Part shown: positions 63,460-64,000 of the stretch, in pieces
Numbering within the stretch: the first letter of the stretch is position 1
Layout of the letters: each line of letters starts with the position of its first letter
Assembly (NCBI GenBank): GCA_002706335.1
Contig: PAKZ01000017.1
Span: forward strand, 1 to 64,000
From: Ahrensia sp.
Lineage (GTDB): Bacteria; Pseudomonadota; Alphaproteobacteria; Rhizobiales; Rhizobiaceae
DNA length: 64,000 bases
Direction: 5' to 3'
Program-made: the position numbers and the translations under genes
Notes under the pieces: generated by a model
The model's database searches: none
What the model was told of the DNA's origin: nothing
The model's input: the letters and a program-made list of their open reading frames with translations, nothing else

Positions 63460-64000
63460 TCAAGTCTCGGGTAGGGAACGTCGAAATCCCGCAACCAGTT
63501 CCGTCATATCGGCTGGAAGCGGCGTTTCAAAGTTCAGGAGCTCGCCCGTTCCCGGATGGGTAAACGACAGATGAGCAGCGTGCAGGGCCTGCCGGGAAAA
63601 GCCGGCAACGATTTCGCGCAGACCGTCGGGCAGCGCGTTCGCCTTGGTGGCGAAGCTTTTTCCATAGTCGCCATCGCCGATCAGCGGATTGCCGATATGG
63701 GCCATGTGCACGCGGATCTGGTGCGTACGGCCGGTCTCGAGCCGGCACTCGACTAGGCTCGCGACCGGCGCGACGCCGGCTGGATCGCCGAAACGCTCCC
63801 TGACCTGGTAATGGGTGACGGCGTGGCGCGCATCCGGTTGGTGTTCGGAGACGACCGCCTGCTTAAGCCGATCGCGGGAAGAACGCCCGAGCCAGGTTTC
63901 GATCGTACCGGCCATACGTGGAGGCGTGCCCCAGACCAGCGCCAGATAGGACCGGCGCATATCAGTGGTGCGACCGTGGTCGGCGAACTGCGCCGACAGT
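63460..64000 (-). CDS. RluA family pseudouridine synthase, C-terminal part
   Basis: The gene is cut by the right window edge; the visible 179 codons are in frame to the edge. They read LSAQFADHGRTTDMRRSYLA, then LVWGTPPRMAGTIETWLGRS, and include the RluA-family pattern CRLETGRTHQIRVHMAHIG, NPLIGDGDYG and RQALHAAHLSFTHP. The catalytic Asp (usually in HRLDxxTSG) lies upstream, beyond the window. It probably modifies 23S rRNA or tRNA uridines, as RluC/RluD-type enzymes do. The ATG at 63960 is internal. It precedes rpoH on the same strand. Confidence 0.85.
   Translation of the reverse strand, partial: LSAQFADHGRTTDMRRSYLALVWGTPPRMAGTIETWLGRSSRDRLKQAVVSEHQPDARHAVTHYQVRERFGDPAGVAPVASLVECRLETGRTHQIRVHMAHIGNPLIGDGDYGKSFATKANALPDGLREIVAGFSRQALHAAHLSFTHPGTGELLNFETPLPADMTELVAGFRRSLPET

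Noticed and set aside
62406-63494. rpoH extended to 362 residues
   Set aside because: The extension overlaps the end of the pseudouridine synthase gene and covers the likely promoter. RpoH proteins normally begin near MAQNLPSL.

Overview
The window looks like a chromosomal segment of a Hyphomicrobiales (Rhizobiales) alphaproteobacterium. It is high-GC and has the gene orders and families typical of that order: tkt-gap and pgk-fba, ruvC-ruvA-ruvB, ybgC-tolQRAB-pal-cpoB-tilS-ftsH-glmM, serC-serA with a serC-type RNA leader, zapA-6S RNA-fthC, TrcR (DUF1013), DUF4164, DUF2778 and two short outer-membrane beta-barrels. I cannot name the genus. No transposase, integrase, CRISPR array, rRNA or tRNA was found. 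Most of the window is core housekeeping sequence with accessory cassettes inserted into conserved operons.

Layout. 1-8.5 kb: a truncated gene at the left edge, a DUF2778 secreted protein, a cupredoxin, a dodecin, a secreted phytase/esterase-like protein with a Pho-box array upstream, a membrane GGDEF-EAL protein and the cell-cycle regulator TrcR. 8.5-11.7 kb: two tandem TadG-like von Willebrand proteins. 11.7-17.2 kb: a WYL regulator/DJ-1/VOC operon, an SDR, a nitrilase-family hydrolase and a PrpE-type acyl-CoA synthetase. 17.3-21.2 kb: a small membrane protein whose 3' end overlaps an SGNH hydrolase gene, then fba and pgk. 21.3-27.4 kb: a plus-strand block with a second GGDEF-EAL protein, a NikR-like regulator and the nickel ECF transporter nikKMLQO. 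27.4-30.6 kb: gap with a small downstream gene, and tkt. 30.9-36.8 kb: DUF4164, zapA, 6S RNA, fthC, a YmdB-like phosphoesterase, secreted proteins, yebC and a TauE/SafE exporter. 36.9-39.9 kb: ruvC-ruvA-vapB-vapC-ruvB. 39.9-42.3 kb: a metallophosphoesterase and a divergent LysR/cysteine hydrolase pair. 42.4-53.1 kb: the Tol-Pal to glmM run. 53.2-64 kb: two outer-membrane proteins, serC-serA, an EamA transporter, purA, an unknown membrane protein, rpoH and a truncated RluA-type pseudouridine synthase.

How the genes work together. The central-carbon genes tkt, gap, pgk and fba point the same way but are split by the nickel/c-di-GMP block. The nickel operon has a perfect NikR operator, GTATGA-N16-TCATAC, yet the adjacent NikR-like protein lacks all four canonical nickel ligands; this is the most interesting signal in the window. 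A VapBC toxin-antitoxin pair sits inside the ruv operon with stop-start overlaps to its own partner and to ruvB. Other points of note are an 11-bp-phased Pho-box array, operator-like palindromes next to the LysR and WYL regulators, and three small membrane-protein genes of 45-55 residues.
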